Part shown: one piece after another, positions 1 through 9,337 of the stretch
How the letters are laid out: every line of letters begins with the position of its first letter
Position numbering within the stretch: the first letter of the stretch is position 1
DNA from: Mesorhizobium japonicum MAFF 303099
Lineage (GTDB): Bacteria > Pseudomonadota > Alphaproteobacteria > Rhizobiales > Rhizobiaceae
Assembly: GCF_000009625.1 (NCBI RefSeq)
Contig: NC_002678.2
Span: forward strand, 1,798,001-1,862,000
Direction of reading: 5' to 3'
Length of the DNA: 64,000 nucleotides
The notes under the pieces: model-generated
Database searches by the model: none
Seen by the model: the letters and a program-made list of their open reading frames with translations, nothing else
What the model was told of the DNA's origin: nothing
Program-made: the position numbers and the translations under genes

Positions 1-312
1 AAAATCATGCACGTCCTTGATCAGCATCGAGGTGCCGAGTTGCACCGCCGTTCCGCAGACACCTTTGCCGACCGCGATGCGCACGCAGGCCGGTTTACCC
101 TGGAATGGCCCCAGCACCAGCTCCTCGTCAGAGGCCAGGAAATAGAAACCGGCCCAGTTGAGGTCGGGCACCATCTGAAAGATCAGGGCCGCGGTGTTGG
201 CGGCATTGGCGATCGAGTCGCTCTCACCGTCGAGCAGCGCTTTCAGCTGAGCGGCGAGGTCGCTGTAGAACGCGGCCTTGTCCGAGGTGTCGATGGCCTT
301 GGCGGCAAACAT
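1..312 (-). CDS. GAF-domain free methionine-(R)-sulfoxide reductase, N-terminal part (runs off the window)
   Basis: The first 104 residues of a GAF-domain protein are present; the 3' part lies beyond the left edge. A PDLNWAGFYFL segment around residue 50 and a GVCGTAVQ segment around residue 85 match the fRMsr (MsrC/YebR) family, which reduces free methionine-R-sulfoxide in the cytoplasm using cysteines. The CGTA cysteine is one of the conserved cysteines of the family; the others would lie outside the window. The ATG at 310-312 gives the usual short N-terminus. The gene stands alone, upstream of the GYD gene. The family call is strong; activity cannot be judged from a fragment. Confidence 0.85.
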   Translation of the reverse strand, partial: MFAAKAIDTSDKAAFYSDLAAQLKALLDGESDSIANAANTAALIFQMVPDLNWAGFYFLASDEELVLGPFQGKPACVRIAVGKGVCGTAVQLGTSMLIKDVHDF

Positions 313-488
313 GGCTTGTCTCCGAACTGAGAATCGCGGTTGCGTTTCCGCAAGCTCTCTGCACCAAACGACCACTTGACGATACTAGCTTGAATTCCAG
401 TCGCCGCGAAAGTCGCAAGAAGATGCCCTGTCCGACATTCGGCAGCACGGCACCGAACCGTGCTGCCTTGATCAAGGAGGCAAGTCCA

Positions 489-803
489 TCAGCCGGCGGG
501 TTTGTACGCTCCGGCTGCCTTCTTGGCCGCCGCGAGCACTGCCTTCATGTCGAGTTCTTCCAGGACAACCATCTCGGTCAGCGAGCCGCTCGCTCGCACC
601 GCAAGGGACATGCCAATCCCCGCTGACTGGTCCGGCACCTCGCCATTGACAACGACGTCGTAGATGCCGCGCGTGAACATCACGCTGGTCATCTTGCCGC
701 CAACGCTTTCAAAAAGCGCCTTGACCGCAGCCTGCCTGTCCGAGCCTTGCATCAATCCTTTGGCGGCATGGGGCGCATAGTTTGCCAAGATAGTCACTTT
801 CAT
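489..803 (-). CDS. GYD domain protein
   Basis: This 104-residue protein begins MKVTILANYAP and carries the conserved GIYDVVVNGEVPD segment near the middle, typical of the small GYD (DUF3303-like) alpha/beta proteins. The family has no settled function; members are thought to be dimeric ferredoxin-like folds. The start at 803 is chosen over one 15 bases upstream because GGAGG lies 8 bases before it. The C-terminus is rich in Ala and Lys. Nothing nearby suggests a pathway. Confidence 0.85.
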   Translation of the reverse strand: MKVTILANYAPHAAKGLMQGSDRQAAVKALFESVGGKMTSVMFTRGIYDVVVNGEVPDQSAGIGMSLAVRASGSLTEMVVLEELDMKAVLAAAKKAAGAYKPAG

Positions 804-1096
804 GGGTATTTCCTCCAAATGTCATTGTCTCGTGCTGCTCCATAATTCGAGCGGCACGGAGTGATTTGTTTTTCGGAACAATTGCAGGCGCCCTGGGACG
901 CGTTGGCGGCCAAGGGCTCGCTGCCGGGCAAATATGCGCTGAAGCTAATATAATGACAATACCGGACACGCCGATACTGCCGACAGGAAGCTATCTGGCT
1001 GGACCGCGCTCGGCATGCGGCATCGAACTCGCGCCGCTGACCCGCGATGTGATTGTGACGATGAGGCTGAACGGCCAGTAGCGGCGAGGCGCGACC
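804..1096. other. Intergenic stretch without a supported gene
   Basis: Only short open frames are seen. On the plus strand a 29-codon GTG frame (861-950) ending GSLPGKYALKLI, and a 42-codon ATG frame from 953, follow each other directly. Neither has a clear ribosome binding site or a family I recognise. They could be decayed coding sequence, but this is only an impression. Confidence 0.3.
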
Positions 1097-1255
1097 TTAC
1101 ATCGGACGCTTCGGCTCGCCCTTCTGTGGCGCGGCCGTGTCGGAATCCGATTTCTTGTGCTTGTCGGCGGCAATCCTGCGGATGCGGTCGAAGCGGCTTT
1201 CCTCGGTGGTTTCGGTCGTGACGACCGTCTGTGGCTTCTGCGCGAACACGATCAT
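1097..1255 (-). CDS. Small charged hypothetical protein (52 aa)
   Basis: A 52-residue frame starts at ATG 1255, preceded by an AGGAG-type site about 8 bases upstream, and ends at TAA 1097. The product is hydrophilic: a Thr-rich N-terminal part (TVVTTETTEES) followed by a basic helix-like part (RFDRIRRIAADKHKK) and a Lys/Pro-rich tail. No membrane segment or known domain is seen. It lies downstream of groEL on the same strand, separated by two strong inverted repeats (around 1285-1307 and 1315-1331), so it is probably transcribed on its own. The ribosome binding site and composition support it; function is unknown. Confidence 0.5.
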   Translation of the reverse strand: MIVFAQKPQTVVTTETTEESRFDRIRRIAADKHKKSDSDTAAPQKGEPKRPM

Positions 1256-1284
1256 GGATCGATCTCCTGGGCTAGAGGCCTGTA

Positions 1285-1331
1285 CGCCGGGAGAAAATCC
1301 CCCGGCGGTAGCAACCGGCTCCTGGAGCCGG
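1285..1331 (-). terminator. Tandem GC-rich hairpins downstream of groEL
   Basis: Two inverted repeats follow the groEL stop: a 7-bp stem (CGCCGGG / CCCGGCG, 1285-1291 with 1301-1307) and CCGGCTCC-T-GGAGCCGG at 1315-1331. There is no clear U-tract, so they may be Rho-independent-like ends or 3' mRNA stabilisers. Placement at the 3' end of groESL fits either role. Confidence 0.4.
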
Positions 1332-1393
1332 CGCGGATTCAGGTCAGGCTAAAAGGTGACTCGTATGAACCACCTTCCAGACCGGCTGAATCC

Positions 1394-3401
<2,008 letters not shown>

Positions 3402-3454
3402 GAAAACTTCTTTCTGGGGCCGGCTTAGGCGGCCGCTTCCCCCATATAGGCGCT

Positions 3455-3481
3455 TTGGCACTCGATAGATAGGAGTGCCAA
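3455..3481. promoter_or_regulatory. CIRCE element (HrcA operator)
   Basis: A perfect 9-bp inverted repeat, TTGGCACTC-N9-GAGTGCCAA, lies upstream of groES. It matches the CIRCE consensus (TTAGCACTC-N9-GAGTGCTAA) with one compensated change in each arm. HrcA is expected to bind here and repress the groESL operon until heat stress. Confidence 0.95.
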
Positions 3482-3647
3482 AAATTATTCGCGGTCTCGA
3501 TAAATATTGAAAAGTATTATTTCGGCCGGCGATTTCGTGATATCGCGAATGGTATAAATAATTCAAAAAATTGAATTTTGCCGGTTGAGTGCCTATTTAT
3601 CGGACAAGTTCACTTTCACGATTTCAAACGCAAGGGAGATTTGTTCG

Positions 3648-3902
3648 ATGGCCGACGGCAATCAGACGATCATGGAAAAAGCTGAAGCCCGCTTCGTCGA
3701 CAAGCAGAAGAAGACGGCGGAGCGCAACAAGGCGACCGCCGAGTACATGTCCGAGGCGAAGGCCAGGGAGATCAAGACGGCGAAGCTCAGGACATTGCGC
3801 CTGGCCAAGGAAGAGGCAGACCGCGTCGCCGAAGCCCTGAACCCGACGCCGAAGAAGAAGCGGGCGACCAAGAAGGCCGCCGCAACGGAGGCAAAAACAT
3901 GA
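3648..3902 (+). CDS. Small lysine-rich hypothetical protein (84 aa)
   Basis: The frame starts at ATG 3648, about 10 bases after an AAGGGAG site, and encodes 84 residues. It is mostly helical and highly charged (DKQKKTAERNKATAEYMSEAKAREIKTAKLRTLRLAKEEADRVAEAL), followed by a basic tail TPKKKRATKKAAATEAKT that resembles histone H1-like or DNA-binding tails. No known domain is recognised. Its stop overlaps the start of the next gene by the ATGA arrangement, so the two are co-translated. A nucleic-acid-binding role is only a guess from charge. Confidence 0.8.
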   Translation: MADGNQTIMEKAEARFVDKQKKTAERNKATAEYMSEAKAREIKTAKLRTLRLAKEEADRVAEALNPTPKKKRATKKAAATEAKT

Positions 3903-4165
3903 GCCTGACCTTCCCCAACCGCAGCCGCAGCTATGACGAAGCCGGCAAGCGCATTCGTTTCGTCGGCCATGACGGCATGTTCCAGATTTCCTTCTCGGTC
4001 GCCGCCGATGCCATGACCAGGATGCAGCCGGCAACCGCGGCCAACGAGGCCGGTTACCTCGCCACATTCGACACCGAGAGCAGCGCCATCCGCGACGTGG
4101 CCTCGAAGGCCTACGGCCGCACGCGCAAGAGCATGTATGTGCTGACGGCCGACGACTTCGGCTGA
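3899..4165 (+). CDS. DUF1488 family protein
   Basis: This 88-residue protein has the DUF1488 layout: an N-terminal FPNRSRSYDEAGKRIRFVGHDGMFQISF stretch and a C-terminal KSMYVLTADDFG. DUF1488 proteins are small, of unknown function, and common in rhizobia. The start overlaps the stop of the lysine-rich gene by four bases, so the pair forms an operon. It ends immediately against the convergent gene at 4166, with no spacer. Confidence 0.9.
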   Translation: MSLTFPNRSRSYDEAGKRIRFVGHDGMFQISFSVAADAMTRMQPATAANEAGYLATFDTESSAIRDVASKAYGRTRKSMYVLTADDFG

Positions 4166-4390
4166 TCAGCCGAGGTCCATGTCCTCGATCATCGTCCGTA
4201 TCTTCGCGGCTTTTTCGAAATGGTCGAGGCGGTGGGTCCTGATCCACCATTCCGCTGCTTCCATCAGCAGTTCGGGGTCGTCATTCCTGTTGGCGAAAAA
4301 CGCGTAGAACGACACGCCGACGGCAGGCCCTTTCTCGGAAATCTTGCGGTCGCAGACCTCTAGTATCTTTTGCCTCAGGCTCGCTCTCAC
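4166..4390 (-). CDS. Hypothetical protein (74 aa), DUF6500-like
   Basis: A 74-residue protein starts at GTG 4390, preceded by an AGAGGAT site. The sequence (KILEVCDRKISEKG, VSFYAFFANRNDDPELLMEAAEWWIRTHRLDHFEKAAKI) is well conserved-looking and soluble, with many aromatic and acidic residues. I believe it belongs to the small DUF6500 group but am not certain. Function is unknown. It is convergent with the DUF1488 gene. Confidence 0.75.
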   Translation of the reverse strand: MRASLRQKILEVCDRKISEKGPAVGVSFYAFFANRNDDPELLMEAAEWWIRTHRLDHFEKAAKIRTMIEDMDLG

Positions 4391-4454
4391 GGGAATCCTC
4401 TTCGTTCTGGTGCTGCGGGGTCCTGGCCACCCTCAGAGCCGGCGGCGGGAACGT

Positions 4455-4646
4455 TCAACCCTTGCGCTCCGCCCTCTCCCGGCGCCGGATGTCGCCGACA
4501 TTCATCTGCAAGACCATGTCCTCGGCCTCGCGCGGGCTCATGCCGACCATCACTTTTTGCCTGATCACGGCTGGCTGGCCAGTGAAGACATCGACGATGG
4601 CCCAGCTCTGGGGCAGATCCATGCGCAGTGTATAGCGATTGGCCAT
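4455..4646 (-). CDS. Small hypothetical protein (63 aa)
   Basis: The frame from ATG 4646 encodes 63 residues: a beta-strand-like N-terminus (ANRYTLRMDLPQSWAIVDVFTGQPAVIRQKVMVGM) followed by a helical charged tail (SPREAEDMVLQMNVGDIRRRERAERKG). No family is recognised. The composition is that of a real soluble protein. It follows a tiny possible membrane peptide by five bases, suggesting joint transcription. Confidence 0.6.
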   Translation of the reverse strand: MANRYTLRMDLPQSWAIVDVFTGQPAVIRQKVMVGMSPREAEDMVLQMNVGDIRRRERAERKG

Positions 4647-4651
4647 GATTC

Positions 4652-4726
4652 TCAGCCCTGCAACATGAAAAACACCGTACCCAGGACCAGGATCGTCCAG
4701 GCGATCACCGACAGCTTCAGCGCCAT
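4652..4726 (-). CDS. Possible single-span membrane peptide (24 aa)
   Basis: A 24-codon frame, MALKLSVIAWTILVLGTVFF followed by MLQG, encodes one hydrophobic helix with a short cytoplasmic start. GGCGG lies just before the ATG but is a weak site. The stop is five bases before the next start on the same strand, so it could be the first cistron of that pair. It is too short to be sure; an upstream in-frame extension is also open. Confidence 0.3.
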   Translation of the reverse strand: MALKLSVIAWTILVLGTVFFMLQG

Positions 4727-5069
4727 TCCGCCATGCGTGGCCAGAAGGTCCCGCAGGCGCGCTACGATACCGGCCGAAGCGACCGGCGACGCCACGACGG
4801 CGACGGATGCCTTGACGCCGAGTTTTCCAAAGACCGGCAGCGGTGACGGTTCACGCACGAAAATGACCTCGAATGTCGGGGAAAGTAGAAGCGAGCAGGC
4901 TCGCGCCCCTGCCATAGCACTCTTTTCGCGAGCACCCTGCATGCCAAATGCAGATAGGTGGTTTTAACGTCGGCCCTTCGCGACCATGGTCGTCGGAGGC
5001 GACAATGCCGCAACCGCGCAAACCGGCCGCGACAAGAGGTCGGGCGCAGCTTCTCGGCTGTATGATTTT

Positions 5070-5145
5070 TGGAGGCCTCGCCTCGGGATCGAACCGAGGC
5101 TTCAGAGATTTGCCGTCTCCAGCGTAGCCGCTCCGCCACGAGGCC
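5070..5145 (-). tRNA. Atypical tRNA with anticodon GCA (Cys-like)
   Basis: Read on the minus strand, 76 bases fold as a cloverleaf with encoded CCA. The acceptor stem is GGCCTCG / CGAGGCC, the discriminator is T73 (as in tRNA-Cys), and the T-loop is TTCGATC. The D-stem has 3 bp with GG in its loop. The anticodon stem GGAGA / TCTCT closes the loop CGGCAAA, giving anticodon GCA. Two oddities are visible: position 33 is G instead of the almost universal U, and the T-arm has 6 bp (or the acceptor 8 bp with a G-T pair), so the acceptor-T helix is 13 bp instead of 12. It may be a specialised tRNA-Cys or a decaying copy. Confidence 0.65.
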
Positions 5146-5430
5146 ATTGCAACCGACCTAACGGGGAAATGCTTGCGGAAAAGTTAAGCCTGACGGCTGT
5201 TCTGTCGGCACTTTGCGAAATGTCGCTTGGCATCGCTCTTCGGCAGACTTTGTGCCCCGAAATCCCGAGGAGCGAGCGGTGCCGTGAGTATCCAGGCTGC
5301 GCGGACAATAAATGACCGGCACGCAGCGTGCCGCCAGGCGATTCAGAGCTTCAAATAACAGCCCTATCTCTTTGTTTGCAAACAATTCCAAGGGGAAGCC
5401 ATCCAGGCCTTTCCTGAAAAACTCAGGCCC
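5146..5430. other. Intergenic stretch upstream of the tRNA
   Basis: About 285 bases between the tRNA and the 3' end of the GGDEF gene. No frame with a ribosome binding site or recognisable product is seen on either strand. It should contain the tRNA promoter. Confidence 0.4.
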
Positions 5431-6504
5431 CTACGCCGCGGCGCTGCGGTCTTTCCCGCCGGCCTCGGCCTTGAAGATGCGGAACGTGTTGCGCCCTGCC
5501 GCCTTGGCGGCATAGAGCGCGGTGTCGGCCTGCGCGAAGAGATCGCAAGGCGCGCCTTGCCCGGCAAATGCAATGCCAACCGAGGCGCCCAGCCGCAGCG
5601 ACTGGCCACGCACCACGACCGGCTTGCCCATCCCCTCGATGATCTCACGCGCCACGCCGGAGACGGCAGCCCGGTCGAGATGCGAGCCAAGCAGCACCGC
5701 GAACTCGTCGCCGCCGACGCGCGCCACCAGATCCGCCTCGCCGCAACCTTCGGCGAGGCGCTCGGCCGCCGCCTTCAGGCACTCGTCGCCGACGACATGG
5801 CCGAACGTGTCGTTGACCGCCTTGAAGCCGTCGAGATCGATCAGCAGCAGCGCGCCGAGTGGACGGCTGGCATCCGGCTGCGCCAGCCGCGCCTGGAAGC
5901 GGGCGCGATTGGCAAGCCCGGTCATGGGGTCGAATTCGGCGAGATAGCGCATCCGGTCCGACAGGATCTTTTCCTCGGTGATGTCTTGCTTCATGCCGAA
6001 GATGCGCACCGGCACATCAGCCTCGCACTCGACGGTCGCGGTGATGCGGATCCAGCGGCTGTGTCCGGCGAAGGTGGTGATCTCGGCGTCGAGGGTGAAG
6101 CCGCTGCGCTCGGCGATCGCGCGGCTGCGCAGACTGTCCAGCGCCTTGCGCGACTCCGCCGGATAGCACTTGATGATCTCCGAACGGTCGAGTGCTGCGC
6201 CGCGCGGCAGGTCGAACAGGTCGTAGACCACATCGGTCCAGTGCAATTGTTCGCCGGGCAGGCTGCATTCCCACACGCCGATGCGCGCGGCGACCGAGGC
6301 GCGGTCGAAGATCTTGCGGCTGTGCGCCAGCGCAACCTCTTGGCCGGCGATCAGCGCCGCCTGCGCGGCAAGTTCAGCCTTGAGCTTGGCGATGGCTGCT
6401 TCGCGGCGGCGCTCGGCCCAACGCGCATCCTGCCGACCCTTGCCGTTTCGTGTCGAAGCGGTGGGCCGCGCCGGACCTTTGAGACTGTAGGGTGTGTCGG
6501 ACAT
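5431..6504 (-). CDS. PAS-GGDEF diguanylate cyclase
   Basis: The 357-residue soluble protein has a coiled N-terminal part (residues 30-60), a PAS-like sensor domain with PAC-type end (about 65-178, including IGVWECSLPG and MKQDITEEK), and a GGDEF domain (about 185-345). The active-site loop is VGGDEFAVL at about 263-271, so it should make cyclic di-GMP from two GTP. The I-site RxxD five residues upstream is replaced by GEAD, so classical product inhibition seems absent. No membrane segment is seen. It is a monocistronic gene; the ribosome binding site at ATG 6504 is poor. Confidence 0.92.
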   Translation of the reverse strand: MSDTPYSLKGPARPTASTRNGKGRQDARWAERRREAAIAKLKAELAAQAALIAGQEVALAHSRKIFDRASVAARIGVWECSLPGEQLHWTDVVYDLFDLPRGAALDRSEIIKCYPAESRKALDSLRSRAIAERSGFTLDAEITTFAGHSRWIRITATVECEADVPVRIFGMKQDITEEKILSDRMRYLAEFDPMTGLANRARFQARLAQPDASRPLGALLLIDLDGFKAVNDTFGHVVGDECLKAAAERLAEGCGEADLVARVGGDEFAVLLGSHLDRAAVSGVAREIIEGMGKPVVVRGQSLRLGASVGIAFAGQGAPCDLFAQADTALYAAKAAGRNTFRIFKAEAGGKDRSAAA

Positions 6505-6691
6505 TGCGGGGCTCTGCTGCCTTGGCGGACAGCCACCATGGCGCAGGAGCGATTAACACTTCGCTGACACTTCCCGAGCGGCAGCGGAATCTCCGGCGAA
6601 AATCCATCGATGCCAAGCTTGCGGCGAAGCGATCGCCGACGTCAACTTTTCCCCTTGAACACTCCCCCGATCTAGCCTACCCTCGACTTGA

Positions 6692-6705
6692 GAAAAGGTT
6701 TTTCC
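6692..6705. promoter_or_regulatory. Possible LacI-type operator 1
   Basis: GAAAAGGTTTTTCC is a near-palindrome upstream of the LacI gene. Its core GAAAAGGTTTT recurs in inverted orientation 61 bases downstream at 6760-6773, as expected for paired operators of a LacI-type tetramer. The assignment comes only from position and symmetry. Confidence 0.5.
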
Positions 6706-6759
6706 AAACAGTTCCGATCGGGCTCGGCCATTGGCCGGGCCTTGTTCCGGTCTGTAAGA

Positions 6760-6773
6760 GAAAACCTTTTCCC
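6760..6773. promoter_or_regulatory. Possible LacI-type operator 2
   Basis: GAAAACCTTTTCCC contains the perfect palindrome GAAAACC-TTTTC-type half sites and lies 15 bases before the LacI start. It is the inverted partner of the site at 6692. Binding here would give autorepression and probably control of the downstream sugar operon. Confidence 0.5.
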
Positions 6774-6788
6774 AACTAAGGATTCTCG

Positions 6789-7832
6789 ATGGCAGCGGAC
6801 GATCAGCCTGTTCCGGTCTTTCCCAAGCCCGTCACCTTGCGTGACGTGGCGGCGCGGGCCGGCGTCAGCGTTGCCACCGCCTCGAAGGCGCTCAACGACC
6901 AGGGGCGGATGACCGCCGAGACGCGCGAGCGCATCCGCGAGACGGCGCGCAGCCTCGGCTTCCGGCCCAACAGCCTGGCGCAGAGCCTGCTCAGGCGCCG
7001 CTCCTTCACCGTCGGCCTGCTCACCAACGATACTTACGGCCGCTTCTCGCTGCCGCTGATGTCGGGCATTTCGGACGCGCTGGTCGACAATGGCGTCTCG
7101 GTGTTCCTGTGCAATGTCGAGGAGGATCCGCGGCTGGGCCAGCTGCATGTCGAGGCCATGCTCGACAAGCGCGTCGACGGCATCATCGCTACGGGAAAAC
7201 GCATCGACCGCCATCTGCCCGTCGATCTCGCCAATCTGCGCATCCCGGTGATCTATGCCTTCACCCAGCCCGATCCCGACGCCGTCGCCTTCGTCTCGGA
7301 CGATGCCGGCGGCGCGCGGCTGGCGGTCGAGCATTTCTGCCGGCTCGGCCGCAGGCGCATCGCCCATGTCAGTGGGCCGGCGAGCTTTGCCGTGGTGCAC
7401 GCCCGCGCCCAGGCCTATCGCGACGTGCTCGCCGAAAACGGCCTGCCGGTCACCGAGCCGCTGCTCGGCGCCTGGTCGGAAGCCTGGGGACATGAAGCGG
7501 TGGCGCAATTGTTCGACGGCAAAAGCCAACGGCCGGACGCCGTCTTTTGCGGCAACGATCAGATCGCGCGCGGCGTCATTGACGCCCTGCGCGAGCGCGG
7601 CCTCGACGTTCCCGGCGATGTCGGCGTCATCGGTTTCGACAATTGGGAGATCGTCGCGGAAGCGACGCGCCCGCCGCTGACCTCGGTCGACATGAACCTG
7701 GTCGCCCTCGGCCGCGAGGCCGGGCTGACCCTGCTTTCCCTGGTCGGCGGTCGGCCCGCCGCGCCGGGCATTCGAAAACTGCCGTGCCGGCTGGTGGTAC
7801 GGCGTTCCTGCGGCCATCCGCTGGATGGCTGA
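6789..7832 (+). CDS. LacI-family transcriptional regulator
   Basis: The 347-residue protein has an N-terminal LacI helix-turn-helix (VTLRDVAARAGVSVATASKALN, about residues 15-36), the hinge helix RPNSLAQSLLRRRS, and a periplasmic-binding-like sugar sensor domain ending with the typical GVIGFDNWEIVAEATRPPLTSV segment. It probably represses the adjacent importer and GH127 genes until an arabinose- or arabinan-derived sugar binds. The operon begins 62 bases downstream on the same strand. The palindromes at 6692 and 6760 are likely targets. Confidence 0.95.
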   Translation: MAADDQPVPVFPKPVTLRDVAARAGVSVATASKALNDQGRMTAETRERIRETARSLGFRPNSLAQSLLRRRSFTVGLLTNDTYGRFSLPLMSGISDALVDNGVSVFLCNVEEDPRLGQLHVEAMLDKRVDGIIATGKRIDRHLPVDLANLRIPVIYAFTQPDPDAVAFVSDDAGGARLAVEHFCRLGRRRIAHVSGPASFAVVHARAQAYRDVLAENGLPVTEPLLGAWSEAWGHEAVAQLFDGKSQRPDAVFCGNDQIARGVIDALRERGLDVPGDVGVIGFDNWEIVAEATRPPLTSVDMNLVALGREAGLTLLSLVGGRPAAPGIRKLPCRLVVRRSCGHPLDG

Positions 7833-7894
7833 AACGACGCGCCGCGTGATCGGCGCCAAGCCGCGGATAGCGGCCAACCCTGGAGGAGGAGAAG

Positions 7895-9142
7895 ATGAGG
7901 AACGTGATTGCCAAACTGGCCCTGGCCGCTGCCGTACTGGGCAGTGGTCTCGGCACTGCCGCCGCCGACACCGCCAACATCTGGGTGCGTGCCGACGGCT
8001 CGAATTTCATGCCGCGCATCGTCGACGCCTACAACAAGGCGCATAAGGACCAGATCAGGCTCGACATCATCCCCAACGCCGAGATCATCCCGAAATATGG
8101 CGCGGCCGCCGCCGGCGGCACGGCGCCCGACGCACTGTCGCTCGACCTGATCTACACGCCCTCCTTCGCCGCCGCCGGCCAGCTGGAGGACATCACCGAC
8201 TGGGCCAAATCCCTGCCCTATTTCGCCAGCCTGTCGCCGGCGCATGTCAAGACCGGCACCTACAAGGACCACATTTACGGCCTGCCCTTCTCGGCCGACG
8301 CCTCGGTGCTGATCTGGAACAAGAAACTGTTCAAGCAGGCCGGCCTCGACCCTGAAAAAGGCCCCACCAACTGGGCCGAAATCGCCGCCGATGCCGAGAA
8401 GGTCAATGCGCTTGGCGGCAACATCAAGGGTTTCTACTTCTCCGGCAATTGCGGCGGTTGCAACATCTTCACCTTCACCCCGCTGATCTGGGCCTCGGGC
8501 GGCGATATCCTCTCGGCGGACGGCTCCAAGGCGACGCTGGACAGCCCGCAATTGCGCGGCGCCATCGATCTCTACCGCTCGATGGTCAAGAAGGACCTGG
8601 TGCCGGCAGGCGCGCAGACCGACACCGGCGCCAACTTCTTTGCCGCCTTTGCCGCCGGCAATATCGGCATCTCGCCCTCCGGCGCCTTCGCCATCGGCGC
8701 GCTCAACACCCAGTATCCCAATGTCGACTACGGCATCACCTTCCTGCCGGGCAAGGATGGCGGCTGGTCGTCCTTCGCCGGCGGCGACAATTTCGTCGTC
8801 ACCAAGGGCACCAAGAAGCTCGCCGTGGTGAAGGAGTTCCTGGACTTCGCCTATTCGCTCGAAGGCCAGACCATCCTCGCCAAATACGGCAGCCTGCCGG
8901 TGCGCGGCGACATCGCCAAGGACGCGCTGAAGGATCTCGACCCGCGCTACCAGGTCGCCGCCGAGGCCATGGCCAAGGGCAAGACGCCCTATTCGGTGGT
9001 GTTCAACGACCTGATCAACTCCGCCAACGGCCCGTGGACGCAGATGATCAACGAGGTCTTCTTCGGTGACGATGTCGATGGCGCCATAGCGAATGCGCAG
9101 GAGACCATGCAGTCGATCATCGACCAGGCGCCGCAGAAGTAG
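7895..9142 (+). CDS. Sugar ABC transporter substrate-binding protein
   Basis: The 415-residue protein has a Sec signal peptide (MRNVIAKLALAAAVLGSGLGTAAA, cut near residue 24) and the fold signature of MalE/UgpB-type family 1 binding proteins (GTAPDALSLDLIYTPSFAAAGQLEDITDW; GLPFSADASVLIWNKKLFKQAG; GDNFVVTKGTKKLAVVKEFLDF). It should bind a mono- or oligosaccharide in the periplasm and hand it to the two permeases downstream. A GGAGGAG site precedes the ATG. A CGGC / GGCGG-rich hairpin repeat separates it from the first permease, which may keep its mRNA more abundant than that of the permeases. Confidence 0.95.
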   Translation: MRNVIAKLALAAAVLGSGLGTAAADTANIWVRADGSNFMPRIVDAYNKAHKDQIRLDIIPNAEIIPKYGAAAAGGTAPDALSLDLIYTPSFAAAGQLEDITDWAKSLPYFASLSPAHVKTGTYKDHIYGLPFSADASVLIWNKKLFKQAGLDPEKGPTNWAEIAADAEKVNALGGNIKGFYFSGNCGGCNIFTFTPLIWASGGDILSADGSKATLDSPQLRGAIDLYRSMVKKDLVPAGAQTDTGANFFAAFAAGNIGISPSGAFAIGALNTQYPNVDYGITFLPGKDGGWSSFAGGDNFVVTKGTKKLAVVKEFLDFAYSLEGQTILAKYGSLPVRGDIAKDALKDLDPRYQVAAEAMAKGKTPYSVVFNDLINSANGPWTQMINEVFFGDDVDGAIANAQETMQSIIDQAPQK

Positions 9143-9200
9143 CGGCCGCCTGCCGGCCGCCCGCCTGTCTCCCTGGGCGGGTGGTCGGCGTGCTCCTTAC

Positions 9201-9299
9201 CCTCCCCCTTGTGGGGAGGGTCGCTGCGAAGCAGCGGGGTGGGGTCAGCGCCAGCCCCCCACCCGGACCTGCGGTCCGACCTCCCCACAAGGGGAGGTA
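9201..9299. repeat. REP-like intergenic repeat with four hairpins
   Basis: Four inverted repeats are packed together: CCTCCCC / GGGGAGG (9201-9219), CGCTGC-GAA-GCAGCG (9222-9236), GGACC-TGC-GGTCC (9265-9277), and ACCTCCCC-ACAA-GGGGAGGT (9280-9299). The outer two are inverted copies of each other. This is the form of the dispersed palindromic elements common in rhizobial genomes. It sits inside the sugar-transport operon between the binding protein and the first permease. Confidence 0.8.
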
Positions 9300-9337
9300 G
9301 GGCGGCCAACTGGATGCGACGCAAGAACAGGCAAAGC

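Noticed and set aside
5070..5145. Reading the odd tRNA as tRNA-Sec
   Set aside because: The acceptor-T length fits, but the anticodon is GCA instead of TCA, and the long variable arm and 6-bp D-stem of tRNA-Sec are missing.
9209..9337. An extended N-terminus for the first sugar permease
   Set aside because: The extra 43 codons run through the palindromic repeat; MTTITAS... at 9338 gives the normal permease N-terminus.
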